Of a stretch of 64,000 nt of DNA, positions 35,452 through 45,540 are shown piece by piece. Source of the DNA: Rubrolithibacter danxiaensis (lineage in GTDB: Bacteria; Bacteroidota; Bacteroidia; Sphingobacteriales; Sphingobacteriaceae); assembly GCF_047272945.1 (NCBI RefSeq), contig NZ_JBKOPS010000004.1, positions 62,001 to 126,000 on the forward strand, given 5' to 3'. Numbering within the stretch: position 1 is the first letter of the stretch; every line of letters begins with the position of its first letter. The position numbers and the translations under genes are program-made. Below the pieces are notes generated by a model that worked only from the letters and a program-made list of their open reading frames with translations, was not told the origin of the DNA and searched no databases.

Positions 35452-38400
35452 CTATTGAAGCGTAAATCTCAGGCTCACTCCAAAATTGCTGAAAGCGGTA
35501 TTAAAGGTTTGTGAAGTGTAAGGCTTGGTTACATTGCTATCATAAAACAAACGCAGGTTAAAGCGCTGATTCAAAACATAATCAACAGAAGGCCGGAAAC
35601 TTATATTTTTAGAACCTGAAGAGACTTCGGGATCTTCTACATCTGCCCTGTAAATAACTGTTTTACGATCGTTTATTGAAAGATCCAGTTTAAAGTTCAG
35701 GTCGTTGTCTAATTTCAATCCTTTAAAGAGGCCGAAAGGAAAACGGAATTTTGTAGTTCGTACTCCAAAACCAAAAACCAGAGAAGCATCGTTCTGCTGC
35801 GCAAGCTGGCTGTTTGATAATCCTAAACTTAAAGCTCTGGATTTACGATATTCAAAATTAGCGGTCATATTGTTCTTCAACCGCATGTCCATTCCAATTA
35901 ATGGTACAAACTGCTCAAATAAAGTAACTTGGCTGAACTGGTAAAAAGGAAGGAAATTTCCGTTTACATCTTTTGCGGCAACAAATCCGTTTTCTTCACG
36001 ATATCGCACCAGGGAATTGAACCCGTTCACGTTATAGGTTGAATTATAGGCATGATTCAGGTCAAAAGAAGCGAACAGATCACCAAAAATTGGAAATTTG
36101 GTCAGGCCATTGTATGTAATTCTCCAGTTAGGAATCGGAATTTCAGGAAAATCATTCAATTTGACAGCACTTCCATCTTTGCCTGTATAGGCAGAAAGGA
36201 ATGAAGCTATAACAACATCCTGTGAATTTTTTCCGTAGCCATCCGCATATCCGTCAGAGGTTCCATTGGAGTTTGGATTTAAAGCACCCAGCCTCCTTGA
36301 AATTATCCCCCGGTTTCTTTCAAATTTACGAAACAGATCATTTCCATTACTGAAAGCGGTTTTTAAAGAAAAAGCAGAAACACTGTAATCTCCGGTAGTT
36401 ATTGGGCTCTGATCTTCGAAAGCATTTATTTCGGGATTAAATTTCAATGTGGTTGAATAGTTAAATCTACGGCTGCGCAGGGCGGTTAAATCTATACGTA
36501 AGTCTGTTATTGGTTCAAGTGTACCGCGTAAATTCAAATCTTCTTTAAAAGTTGTACTAAAGATCTGGTTCTGCAGCGTATCCGTTGTTATCCAGTTATT
36601 TCTTATTGCTCTTCCGCGAATATCAGATTGCGAACCGAAAATAAAATCCCAGCCGGGGGCATTGGCATCAAAATCATAACCCAACGAATTTGTTTGAGGA
36701 AGATAGCCCGGTAAAAACGTACCTTCTGTGCGGGTATAAGCGCCGGTCAGGTTCCGGATACTGGTTAAGGCCTTGATTAAAAATTTCTTCGGTGAATTTT
36801 CATCTTTATCCGCCCTTCTGATAAATCCTATTTTGTTGTATAAGGATATAAAGTTTAAAGTGGGATTTAACTGAAAAGTACGCGAGTTTTGAATGGTGTT
36901 TCCAAAATCAATATCAGGATCTCGCAATGTTGCTAAAGGCTCAGACTGCCAGTCGAAACGGGCGCCATATCGTGCTACCACATTTACCCAGTCAAAACCA
37001 GGAATTTTATTAAGAGGCAGCGTGTAGTTTACATTAAATGTATGTCCATAATCTGTGGTACGGCCCAGGCGCTTCAGGTTTTCCCAAATGGTATCACGTT
37101 TTAAACCATTAATCCGGCCTTCTGGTTCATCAATAACAGAATAGTTTGTTGCGTTAAAATCAACCTGCATTGATTTGGTTAAATTCCAGCTGATACCATA
37201 CAAACGGGTCATCAGGAAATTTTTATTATAGGTTGTATTAACAGGAATAAAATTGTTCGGGTCGTTATTTCTTAACGAATTTTCTGAGTATAACCGATCT
37301 ACATCGATGCGAAAGTTTAACACCGAAGGAAGCAGGTTGAAATTAAAATCCTTAAGCAGAGCAAGCGTATTTGATTTAATTATTTTACTGAAAGGAGAAA
37401 TCGGTTCTGCCTGGTTCTGATAATTGTATGCTAATGCAGCCCGGTAATTTCGCTGTAGGCTGAGGGAATTTATAAAATCACGGTGATAAAATTCATTGTA
37501 GGCATACGTCGCACTCCAGTTTTCAATATCCCACAAATGTATTTTACTTTGAGGATCCGTTTTAATTTTCCGAATATCAGTAAAGTTAAAACTACGCCGG
37601 GTTGTATAATCTTCAGAAATGCGAAGTATAGAATCTCTTTTAGAGCGAGGTACCGCTTTCAACGCATTTTTAAGCTCAATGTCTGGCGATGAGGGATCGT
37701 ATTGCGGGGTAAATACCTGCGATGAATAATTAATAAACACTGGGATTTTTAATCCTGTACGTTCGGGGAAAAACTTACCGAGTTCAATAGTTGAAGAAAC
37801 ATCAAAAAGGCGGTCTTCGCTTCGGTTTCTTTCACTAACCCTTCTATCTATCGACCCGAAACCAATTGTACTCTTGCTTCCGGAGACAGTTACGTCTGCA
37901 AAATCCGCAAGTTTTGCATTTACCCTGGCGGTTGCCGCCCATCCACCCCGTTCGTCAAAATCCGTCAGCCTTAGCTCATTGAACCACACCTGTGCTGATT
38001 TTTCCAGGCCATCATCGGCAGAAGGATTTGCCTGGTTGCGTAAGGGATTTCGAACACCAAGCATATATACCCGTACTTTGCTCAGGTCAGGCTGCCCCAT
38101 AATGGTAATCTTATTTGCGCCGTCCATATATTCGAACGGGACGTTCATTGGCCAGGGCTGACCATTTAAAAAAGCAATGTTACGGGCGGTTTTAGCCTGC
38201 TGAAATTTTGCGAGTTCCACGTCCAGCTTATTCGCATCAGGCCAGATAACATACGGATCGCGTGATCCGGGATTTGTTATTTTTAAAGGAATTTCGTACT
38301 CATAATAGTTATCCTGATTATCAGTTCCGATTCTTACAATCGCACTTATTTCATCGTCCCGTACCTGGTCTCCTTCTGCGTGAATAAACATTTCAAGATG

Positions 38401-41400
38401 TTTATAGGATCGGAAGTCATTGTACGTGGTACGAAAAGCAGCCCTAGCGTACCCATCCCGAAGGTTTTTTACATTCACTGCAAGCGATTGCTCATTTTGA
38501 CGCGTATCGCCCCTAAAGTTACTGAAGTCCCTTTCACGTTCAATTCCCGGAGGTACTACGTACGGTATCGGCGAACGCTTTCCGTTTTCTTCAATATTAA
38601 CTGTACTTACATCAATGGCAGAATTATCAAGTCCCGGGTTTGTGCCCAGTGCCGGGTCTGCCAATACTTTTACAGGGTTATTCTCCGCATTATACCGGCG
38701 CCACTCTCCTCTTACCAGCTGCAAACGGGCCATCCGTAATATGGATGTGTCGGCGAAGTTGGTCATGAACATTCGTACAAAACGTATGGATTTGAAATTT
38801 TCGATATTTCCTACTTTCTGTTGATATTGAGAAAGCGGAATTTTAAACTGATACCACTTTACATCCTCCTGCTTCCCGTTAGGCAGCTTAACCTTTGCAG
38901 GCACAATATCGGTAATGAAGTTATTGCCAATGATCATATCCTGCGGGCGGATAGATACTTTGTACTGAAAATACTCATCAGAAAGAGACGAATTATTATC
39001 CCTGTTAATATCTTCTCCATCGGGCAGGGAAGTTGATGCAGAATTTTCAATACCGGTTTCAGCGAGCGATTGTTCTGAAGTTTTTGAGTTTCCTTCCAAA
39101 CCATTGTAATTTTCGTACCTTTTCAGGATTCCTGCATTTGCATTATCCAGGCTTCCTCCCCGATAGTATTGATAATCATCCGAAGCGGGGTCTGAAGCCA
39201 AAGCATCGGCAGCGGCAGGGTTTAACCTGGAACGGGTCTGGTTTAAAAAGGCAGCAAACTGTTGTTGCTCGTCTTCATTTCTTAATCCGTCTAAACCAAC
39301 ATCCTGGTATTTCCTTGCATCGGGATTATTGTCAAAGGCCTGAATTACCGGCTGCAGTTTAGGTACTCTTCCCCATACAGTCTGGTCTGTCCTGGAAGGA
39401 TCAGCATCGGCAGGAAGCCCGTTTTCTAATGATTTTCGTCCATCCTTAAGAATATCTTCAGAAAGGCTTCCAAGATTAAAGTACAAATCTCCCCCTTGCG
39501 AGTTAGGCTTATAAATAAAAGGGTCTAATACCCAAAACTCAATATATTCAATATTCAGAGCTTCAAAATCATTGCTTTCCAACTTACGAAAAACACCGCC
39601 CCAGCGACTTTTGGGATTTTGCAATGTCCCGTCGGGATTTAAACCGGTAGTACTAAAATTATACGGTCCACGTGTTGCAGGATAAAATGCAAGATCGAGC
39701 GTTGGCAATGTTAAAGGTTGCCCTGTGCTGGATTGTTTAAAAGGGAACACTTCCTGCTCTAAAACCTCCCGAACGTAATGATTTGACTGTTCGTTCTTAT
39801 TACCTTTAATATTGGATGGGGTTAACGAATTATTCCGGTTAAAAAATATAGGATCAATATTATAGAAGGCAAGTTTGGCCCGATTATACCCATAGGCAAG
39901 ATCGTTGTTAAGCTGCGCTTCTGGAAAAAGCTGCGGCGTACCCGAAATTTGCCAGGCAACAGCACTTTTCAGATCTACTATTGAACGGCTGCCTTCAAAA
40001 TCATCGAGGTAACTCGATCCGTTTTTACTTCCTGCAAAATTTAACGCATTAGGATGGCCGGGAATTAAGTTAGCATACTCACCCGAGAAAGTGATGGTAG
40101 AAGTTTCCTTAGTATTTATGAACGGAATTTTATCAACCAGCCTGGTAAGAAATCGTGAATTAGAGCTATAATTTGCATCAAGCCCCCAGATGGTATTGGA
40201 AATAGCTTCTTCGCCGATGTTTACTTTTTGCGTTAAAGGCTTTTCCGTCAGATTCATTATCGTTCCGCCCAGATTCAATTTATTATTCATCCGGTAATCA
40301 AACCTGGTTCCGAACAGTGAGCGCTGCTGTAATCCAAACAACTCATTATTCTCGATTTTAATACGGATAGGCTGACCTGAATTTAACAGGGCCTGGTTTA
40401 AAATCCGAACCCTGCCGATGTTGTAGTCTACTGTAAAATCTGCTCCTTCCTGTAAAGGCAAAGTACCCGCAGTTACCTGCACAGAGCCCTGCGGAATATT
40501 AATCGCATTCAACTGAAACTCGTTACTCACTTCCGACTGATAAGTTCCCCGAATGATATACCGGTTCAACCTTTGAAACAATTGCTGTGCAATTACCTTG
40601 GTTGAATCATACAAAGGCTGATAAACGTACTTTTGAATGAGATTCTGTTCGGAAGCAGAATTAAAACGTTTTGCCAGGTCTGATCCGAAAGGTTCAATTA
40701 CCGGAAATGTAATACGCCCATTCAGCGGATCAATTGTAACACCTTCCAGAAAATCGAAATACCCATCGGGCTTTTTATCACCCGCTTGGTTCAAATTATC
40801 CAGACCCGTAACCTGCAGCCATAATTTACCCGAAGTATTCTGGCCTTCGGTTATCTGCGGCTTTTCAACACCGGAATTTTCATCCAGCCGTGTTATATTA
40901 AGATTAAAATTATTCCTGCTAACCTGATAAGCGCCGAGAGAATAGACGTTTTTCATCATCAGATCCCAGGTAGGCAGGTTCGTTTTTAACGTTTCATTCT
41001 TTAAAAGTTTTACATATAAAACCTGCGGATTATTTGGATCAACCGGAATATCTGTAGAAAACTCACCTACCTGGTATTCGGTTCCGTTATAATTATACCG
41101 GAAAGCCACTGCCAGCACTTCATCACCGTTTAAAGCGGTATTCAGGGAAATGTAGCCCAAACGCGGGTTCAACGTAAACTCACGGTCGGTTAACTTCCTG
41201 GCGTAGGTTAACTTGACATAATTGTCTGTTGCGCCATTCGCCTGGAAATACGCGTTGATCACATTCGAGTTTGTTAGCCTGGTTCCCGCTGGCAGGTTTT
41301 GTAATAAGTTGTTTGATTGCTGTGGAAAATCAGCACTTGAAAAGCCTGCTGGCAAACCCGAGAAACCTGCTCCTCCTCTTATCTGAACAGTATTATAGGG

Positions 41401-42495
41401 CCGATTCTCCCCTAAATCAATAAAGGCAAGTACATCTCTGGAATCCACCGTACTGTTATTGCGGTTTGTAACCCAAACTTCGATCTTTGTAATATTGACA
41501 TTTGAAGAAATAATGGGCAGATTGGCTAAAGCCTGGTTATAATTATTCCTGAAATATTGGGCCAGGAAGAAATGTTTGTTTGCTTCGTAGTTATCTGCAC
41601 TTATCCTGAACTCATTTTGCTGCGATCCATTTGTAACGAGAATTTCCTTTTGCTGCGATTTCTGCTGCGAAAAAACACTGGTAACATTTAATTTCCCAAA
41701 CTGAAGCTGGGTTTTTAGACCAAAAAGAGCCTGGCTGCCGGTAATTAATGATGAACTTAAAGGAAGGCTTACATTTCCAGCCTCTATTTTTTTAATGATC
41801 TCATCAGGTTTTCCGGTATAATCGAGTTTAATCTGATTTTCAAAATCAAATTGCGCTTCTGTATTATAGTTAGTGGTTATCCGCATCTTTTCACCGATCT
41901 GGCCAACCACATTCATCTGAATACGCTCATCAAAATCAAAATTCCCCTGGCGCCGCTGCCTTTCGTTAAATAAAGGATTTTCATTCCGGTTCAACCTGCC
42001 CGAAAGTGTCAGCTCTGCAGAGCCTTGCGGACGAATATCAATAGTTGATCCTCCAAAAATGCGTTCAAAAGCCCTGTTATTTACTTTAACCTGAGGAATA
42101 AAGCCGGGTTGCCGCTCCGCAACTGGAGTTTCTGAAAGTTTTTTCCAGTTATTCAGTTTAATCAGGTTGTCCTCATAGCGCTGGTATTCTTCAATACTGA
42201 GGTACTGAGGTACCCGGTACAAGCGGTCGCCTATCTTTTCCCGGATAATATATTGTTTAGTAACAGGATCAAATTCAACAGTACGTTTAATATTTGAAGG
42301 ATTGGGCAGGTAAAACCCTGAACGGGGATTTAATTCAAGCTGTCGTGTATCACCAAAAGGATAACGCAGTGAAATGGTATCTTTTTGTATTGAATCAGTT
42401 TTCTGCGCATATACTTTCCCGGTAAACAAAATTACCTGGAAAAGTAAAAAAGCCACAAGAAAAGAGGTAAAGAACTTCTTCAAACCTTCAAGCAT
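35452..42495 (-). CDS. sprA: Cell-surface protein SprA, type IX secretion translocon
   Basis: SprA is the very large outer-membrane barrel through which type IX secretion cargo crosses the outer membrane; in gliding species it is required for motility. The 2347-residue length fits the family (about 2400). A signal peptide ends near residue 31 (KVYAQ). Repeated family blocks are visible, such as RQGNFDFDERIQMNVVGQIG near residue 185, FAGSKNGSSYLDDFEGSRS in the middle and SAQVWFNELRLTDFDERGGW around residue 1500, before many barrel strands ending in LRFTLQ. It lies 8 nt after ruvA. No recognised T9SS cargo with a C-terminal sorting domain was seen in the window. Confidence 0.96.
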   Translation of the reverse strand: MLEGLKKFFTSFLVAFLLFQVILFTGKVYAQKTDSIQKDTISLRYPFGDTRQLELNPRSGFYLPNPSNIKRTVEFDPVTKQYIIREKIGDRLYRVPQYLSIEEYQRYEDNLIKLNNWKKLSETPVAERQPGFIPQVKVNNRAFERIFGGSTIDIRPQGSAELTLSGRLNRNENPLFNERQRRQGNFDFDERIQMNVVGQIGEKMRITTNYNTEAQFDFENQIKLDYTGKPDEIIKKIEAGNVSLPLSSSLITGSQALFGLKTQLQFGKLNVTSVFSQQKSQQKEILVTNGSQQNEFRISADNYEANKHFFLAQYFRNNYNQALANLPIISSNVNITKIEVWVTNRNNSTVDSRDVLAFIDLGENRPYNTVQIRGGAGFSGLPAGFSSADFPQQSNNLLQNLPAGTRLTNSNVINAYFQANGATDNYVKLTYARKLTDREFTLNPRLGYISLNTALNGDEVLAVAFRYNYNGTEYQVGEFSTDIPVDPNNPQVLYVKLLKNETLKTNLPTWDLMMKNVYSLGAYQVSRNNFNLNITRLDENSGVEKPQITEGQNTSGKLWLQVTGLDNLNQAGDKKPDGYFDFLEGVTIDPLNGRITFPVIEPFGSDLAKRFNSASEQNLIQKYVYQPLYDSTKVIAQQLFQRLNRYIIRGTYQSEVSNEFQLNAINIPQGSVQVTAGTLPLQEGADFTVDYNIGRVRILNQALLNSGQPIRIKIENNELFGLQQRSLFGTRFDYRMNNKLNLGGTIMNLTEKPLTQKVNIGEEAISNTIWGLDANYSSNSRFLTRLVDKIPFINTKETSTITFSGEYANLIPGHPNALNFAGSKNGSSYLDDFEGSRSIVDLKSAVAWQISGTPQLFPEAQLNNDLAYGYNRAKLAFYNIDPIFFNRNNSLTPSNIKGNKNEQSNHYVREVLEQEVFPFKQSSTGQPLTLPTLDLAFYPATRGPYNFSTTGLNPDGTLQNPKSRWGGVFRKLESNDFEALNIEYIEFWVLDPFIYKPNSQGGDLYFNLGSLSEDILKDGRKSLENGLPADADPSRTDQTVWGRVPKLQPVIQAFDNNPDARKYQDVGLDGLRNEDEQQQFAAFLNQTRSRLNPAAADALASDPASDDYQYYRGGSLDNANAGILKRYENYNGLEGNSKTSEQSLAETGIENSASTSLPDGEDINRDNNSSLSDEYFQYKVSIRPQDMIIGNNFITDIVPAKVKLPNGKQEDVKWYQFKIPLSQYQQKVGNIENFKSIRFVRMFMTNFADTSILRMARLQLVRGEWRRYNAENNPVKVLADPALGTNPGLDNSAIDVSTVNIEENGKRSPIPYVVPPGIERERDFSNFRGDTRQNEQSLAVNVKNLRDGYARAAFRTTYNDFRSYKHLEMFIHAEGDQVRDDEISAIVRIGTDNQDNYYEYEIPLKITNPGSRDPYVIWPDANKLDVELAKFQQAKTARNIAFLNGQPWPMNVPFEYMDGANKITIMGQPDLSKVRVYMLGVRNPLRNQANPSADDGLEKSAQVWFNELRLTDFDERGGWAATARVNAKLADFADVTVSGSKSTIGFGSIDRRVSERNRSEDRLFDVSSTIELGKFFPERTGLKIPVFINYSSQVFTPQYDPSSPDIELKNALKAVPRSKRDSILRISEDYTTRRSFNFTDIRKIKTDPQSKIHLWDIENWSATYAYNEFYHRDFINSLSLQRNYRAALAYNYQNQAEPISPFSKIIKSNTLALLKDFNFNLLPSVLNFRIDVDRLYSENSLRNNDPNNFIPVNTTYNKNFLMTRLYGISWNLTKSMQVDFNATNYSVIDEPEGRINGLKRDTIWENLKRLGRTTDYGHTFNVNYTLPLNKIPGFDWVNVVARYGARFDWQSEPLATLRDPDIDFGNTIQNSRTFQLNPTLNFISLYNKIGFIRRADKDENSPKKFLIKALTSIRNLTGAYTRTEGTFLPGYLPQTNSLGYDFDANAPGWDFIFGSQSDIRGRAIRNNWITTDTLQNQIFSTTFKEDLNLRGTLEPITDLRIDLTALRSRRFNYSTTLKFNPEINAFEDQSPITTGDYSVSAFSLKTAFSNGNDLFRKFERNRGIISRRLGALNPNSNGTSDGYADGYGKNSQDVVIASFLSAYTGKDGSAVKLNDFPEIPIPNWRITYNGLTKFPIFGDLFASFDLNHAYNSTYNVNGFNSLVRYREENGFVAAKDVNGNFLPFYQFSQVTLFEQFVPLIGMDMRLKNNMTANFEYRKSRALSLGLSNSQLAQQNDASLVFGFGVRTTKFRFPFGLFKGLKLDNDLNFKLDLSINDRKTVIYRADVEDPEVSSGSKNISFRPSVDYVLNQRFNLRLFYDSNVTKPYTSQTFNTAFSNFGVSLRFTLQ

Positions 42496-42503
42496 TAATT
42501 AAC

Positions 42504-43088
42504 CTACAAGCTTTTAAGCGCTATTTTTATCAATTGCTCAACTGATAATCCTTCTGAATTTGTTTTCATGGCCTGGTCGATAGCTTTTTCGGCTAAGTTC
42601 TTAGCAAATCCCAGCATAATTAAGGCAGATAGTGCTTCGTCTTTGGCGGTGTTATACTGCGGAAGAGCAGTTAAAGTTTCAAGTCCTTCTTTTTTTAATT
42701 TGTCCTGCAGTTCAAGAATAATACGTTGAGCAGATTTGGGGCCGATTCCCTTAATGCTTTTAATGAGAGAAACATCGCCTTTTACAATGGCAGTTTGAAT
42801 TTCGCCGGGAGTAATGGATGATAAAATCATTCGCCCTGTGTTAGGGCCAATACCTGAAACAGATATCAGGTGCTGAAATAAGCGACGCTCACCTTCATCA
42901 GCAAAGCCATACAGCGTATGCGCATCTTCTTTTACATGGAGCCATGTAAATAATTTACACCTTTCCTGGTCTTTTAAAGCGGAGTATGTATTTAAGGAAA
43001 TAAGAATATGCCAGCCTATTCCATTAGTATCGATAATGACGTGTGTGGGAGATTTGAAAACTAATTTTCCATCTATATAAGCATACAT
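42504..43088 (-). CDS. ruvA: Holliday junction helicase subunit RuvA
   Basis: RuvA binds four-way junctions and loads RuvB for branch migration. The 194-residue protein has the N-terminal OB fold (MYAYIDGKLVFKSPTHVIID), two helix-hairpin-helix motifs (LISVSGIGPNTGRMIL and IKSIKGIGPKSAQRIIL), and a C-terminal RuvB-binding domain (DEALSALIMLGF). It lies between maeB and sprA on the same strand with short gaps, an arrangement conserved in many Bacteroidota. Confidence 0.97.
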   Translation of the reverse strand: MYAYIDGKLVFKSPTHVIIDTNGIGWHILISLNTYSALKDQERCKLFTWLHVKEDAHTLYGFADEGERRLFQHLISVSGIGPNTGRMILSSITPGEIQTAIVKGDVSLIKSIKGIGPKSAQRIILELQDKLKKEGLETLTALPQYNTAKDEALSALIMLGFAKNLAEKAIDQAMKTNSEGLSVEQLIKIALKSL

Positions 43089-43124
43089 TTTTGAGCGTAT
43101 TGAGAGTGTTTGATATATATTGAG

Positions 43125-45440
43125 CTACAATTTTCTTTTAAATAAACTTCGTTTTTCTTTACTCTGAGATAATTGTTCTTCTTTCGATTGCGCATCCACT
43201 ACCGCAATTGTAACCATATTCACTATTTCGCGAACAGAACTTCCCTGCTGCAGCACATGAACCGGTTTCTTTAAACCTAAAAGTATAGGCCCTACCGCTT
43301 CTGCACCGCCTAACTCCTGTAAAATCTTATAGGCAATGTTTCCTGACTCAAGGTTAGGAAATACAAGTGTATTTGCTGTAGTTCCAGCTAAACAACTGAA
43401 AGGAAAATTATCCTGCAGAAGCTGGCTGTTTAGTGCAAAGTTAGCCTGCATTTCGCCGTCTACAAGAATTTCAGGATACTGTTCCCGAAGTATTTGCACC
43501 GCTTCACGTGTCTTATCCGGTATTTCGCCTTCTACTGAGCCAAAATTAGAATAAGAAAGAATAGCGATACGAGGCTGAATACTGAATCTTTTTACTGCGT
43601 TGTTTAGCAGCAGCGTCAAATCCGCCAGTTCTGAAACGGAAGGATTTTTATTGACTGTAGTATCACCAAAAAAAACAGGGCCTTTTTTAGTGAGCATCAT
43701 GTACATACCGGCTACACGGCTGACTTCCGGCGAGGTGCCTATAATCTGCAATGCCGGTTTAATGGTAGAAGCATAATCCTTAGTAAGACCTGATATCAGC
43801 GCATCCGCTTCCCCGAACTCCACCATACACGATCCATAATAATTCCGGTCACGAAGCAGTTTTTTTGCCTGGAACAGGTTTATTCCCCGACGCTGGCGTT
43901 TCTGGTACAAAAACTCTGCGTATTGCTTTGATTTAGCGGTTTCCTGGAAAGGATCAATAATTTCTACCCCATTCAATTCAAGTGCATTTTCCTTTACAAG
44001 CTCCTGGATCCGTTCCTTATTTCCTAAAAGGATTGGAATAGCTACACCTTCTTCTTTTACAATTTGTGCAGCTTTTAAAATTTTATAATGATCCGCCTCG
44101 GCAAAAACAACTCGCTTCGGATCTGATTTCGCCTTATTAGTTATTGCACGCAGTATTGCATCATCCATACCCAGGCGTTTCGATAATTCTTCCTCGTAAG
44201 CGGCCCAGTCGGTAATAACTTTTTTTGCAACTCCCGAGCTTATTGCTGCTTTCGCCACTGCCGGCGAAACAGTATTAATGAGACGCAAGTCCATTGGTTT
44301 GGGAATAATATAGTCCTTACCAAACTTGAGGCTTTTAATATTGTAAGCGAGATTTACAGCCTCGGGTACAGGTTTCTTGGCCAGATCGGCAATGGCATGC
44401 ACCGCAGCAATCTTCATTTCTTCATTTATCGCAGTAGCCCTTACATCCAAAGCACCCCTGAAGATATATGGGAACCCAAGAACATTATTTACCTGGTTTG
44501 GAAAATCAGAACGGCCGGTAGCCATAATAATATCTTTACGGGCATTTACAGCAAGATCATAAGCAATCTCGGGGTTAGGATTAGCCATCGCAAAAACAAT
44601 GGGACTTTTTGCCATAGACTTCAGGCTTTCTACCGATAAAACATCGGCAGAAGAAAGTCCTATAAAAACATCCGCATCTTTCATGGCCTCTTCTAACGTA
44701 TGGATGTTTCTCGAAGTGGCAAACTCTGCTTTAAGCGTGTCAAGTTTTTGCCGGTCAGTTCGGATCACTCCAGACCGGTCGAGCATAACTATATTTTCTT
44801 TTTTAGCACCGAGACTGACATACAACCTGGTACAGGATATGGCCGCCGCACCTGCACCATTCACTACTATTTTTACTTTATCCAGCCTTTTCTTCTGAAG
44901 TTCGCAGGCATTTAAAAGTGCAGCAGCAGAAATAATAGCGGTTCCATGCTGATCATCGTGCATTACCGGGATATTCATCTCGGCTTTCAACCGTCGTTCT
45001 ATCTCAAAACATTCAGGAGATTTAATATCCTCCAGATTGATACCGCCAAAAGTAGGTTCAAGAGCTTTAACAATCCTTACAAATTCATCTACATCTTTCG
45101 TCGCCAGCTCCAGGTCAAAAACATCAATATCAGCAAAAATTTTAAAAAGCAGGCCCTTACCTTCCATTACAGGTTTTCCTGCCTCAGGCCCAATATCACC
45201 TAAACCCAGTACTGCTGTCCCGTTACTAATTACTGCTACCAGATTACCTTTGGCTGTATATTTATAAACATCATCTGTATTATCGGCTATTTTTAAACAA
45301 GGCTCTGCAACACCTGGTGAATATGCCAAAGAAAGATCACGCTGTGAATTAGTTGGCTTTGTTGGTAAAACCTGTATTTTACCAGGCCGGCCTGAAGCAT
45401 GGTAATCTAAAGCATCCCTTTTCCTGTTAATTTTACTCAT
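43125..45440 (-). CDS. maeB: NADP-dependent malic enzyme with C-terminal PTA-like domain
   Basis: The enzyme oxidatively decarboxylates malate to pyruvate with NADP+. In 771 residues it joins a malic enzyme part (about 1-430: LAYSPGVAEPCL, HDDQHGTAI, and the nucleotide-binding VVNGAGAAAISC) to a phosphotransacetylase-like domain (about 440-760: RVVFAEADHYKILKA, LVDGEMQANFAL). In MaeB-type enzymes the second domain is usually regulatory, sensing acetyl-CoA, rather than catalytic. It is upstream of ruvA by 36 nt and probably starts the maeB-ruvA-sprA unit. Confidence 0.96.
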   Translation of the reverse strand: MSKINRKRDALDYHASGRPGKIQVLPTKPTNSQRDLSLAYSPGVAEPCLKIADNTDDVYKYTAKGNLVAVISNGTAVLGLGDIGPEAGKPVMEGKGLLFKIFADIDVFDLELATKDVDEFVRIVKALEPTFGGINLEDIKSPECFEIERRLKAEMNIPVMHDDQHGTAIISAAALLNACELQKKRLDKVKIVVNGAGAAAISCTRLYVSLGAKKENIVMLDRSGVIRTDRQKLDTLKAEFATSRNIHTLEEAMKDADVFIGLSSADVLSVESLKSMAKSPIVFAMANPNPEIAYDLAVNARKDIIMATGRSDFPNQVNNVLGFPYIFRGALDVRATAINEEMKIAAVHAIADLAKKPVPEAVNLAYNIKSLKFGKDYIIPKPMDLRLINTVSPAVAKAAISSGVAKKVITDWAAYEEELSKRLGMDDAILRAITNKAKSDPKRVVFAEADHYKILKAAQIVKEEGVAIPILLGNKERIQELVKENALELNGVEIIDPFQETAKSKQYAEFLYQKRQRRGINLFQAKKLLRDRNYYGSCMVEFGEADALISGLTKDYASTIKPALQIIGTSPEVSRVAGMYMMLTKKGPVFFGDTTVNKNPSVSELADLTLLLNNAVKRFSIQPRIAILSYSNFGSVEGEIPDKTREAVQILREQYPEILVDGEMQANFALNSQLLQDNFPFSCLAGTTANTLVFPNLESGNIAYKILQELGGAEAVGPILLGLKKPVHVLQQGSSVREIVNMVTIAVVDAQSKEEQLSQSKEKRSLFKRKL

Positions 45441-45540
45441 TTAACAATGTTTGGTACTATGGGTAAAATTACGATTCTTTTCAGGAGAAAAGAGGTCTGT
45501 AAGGCAGAAAAAAGGATTATTTTTAACAGGTTTAAACCCA

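Noticed and set aside
38380..39362. Several plus-strand ORFs of 70-120 residues opposite sprA
   Set aside because: sprA is continuous and strongly conserved over this region. The antisense ORFs have Arg/Pro/Ser-rich translations typical of frame shadows.
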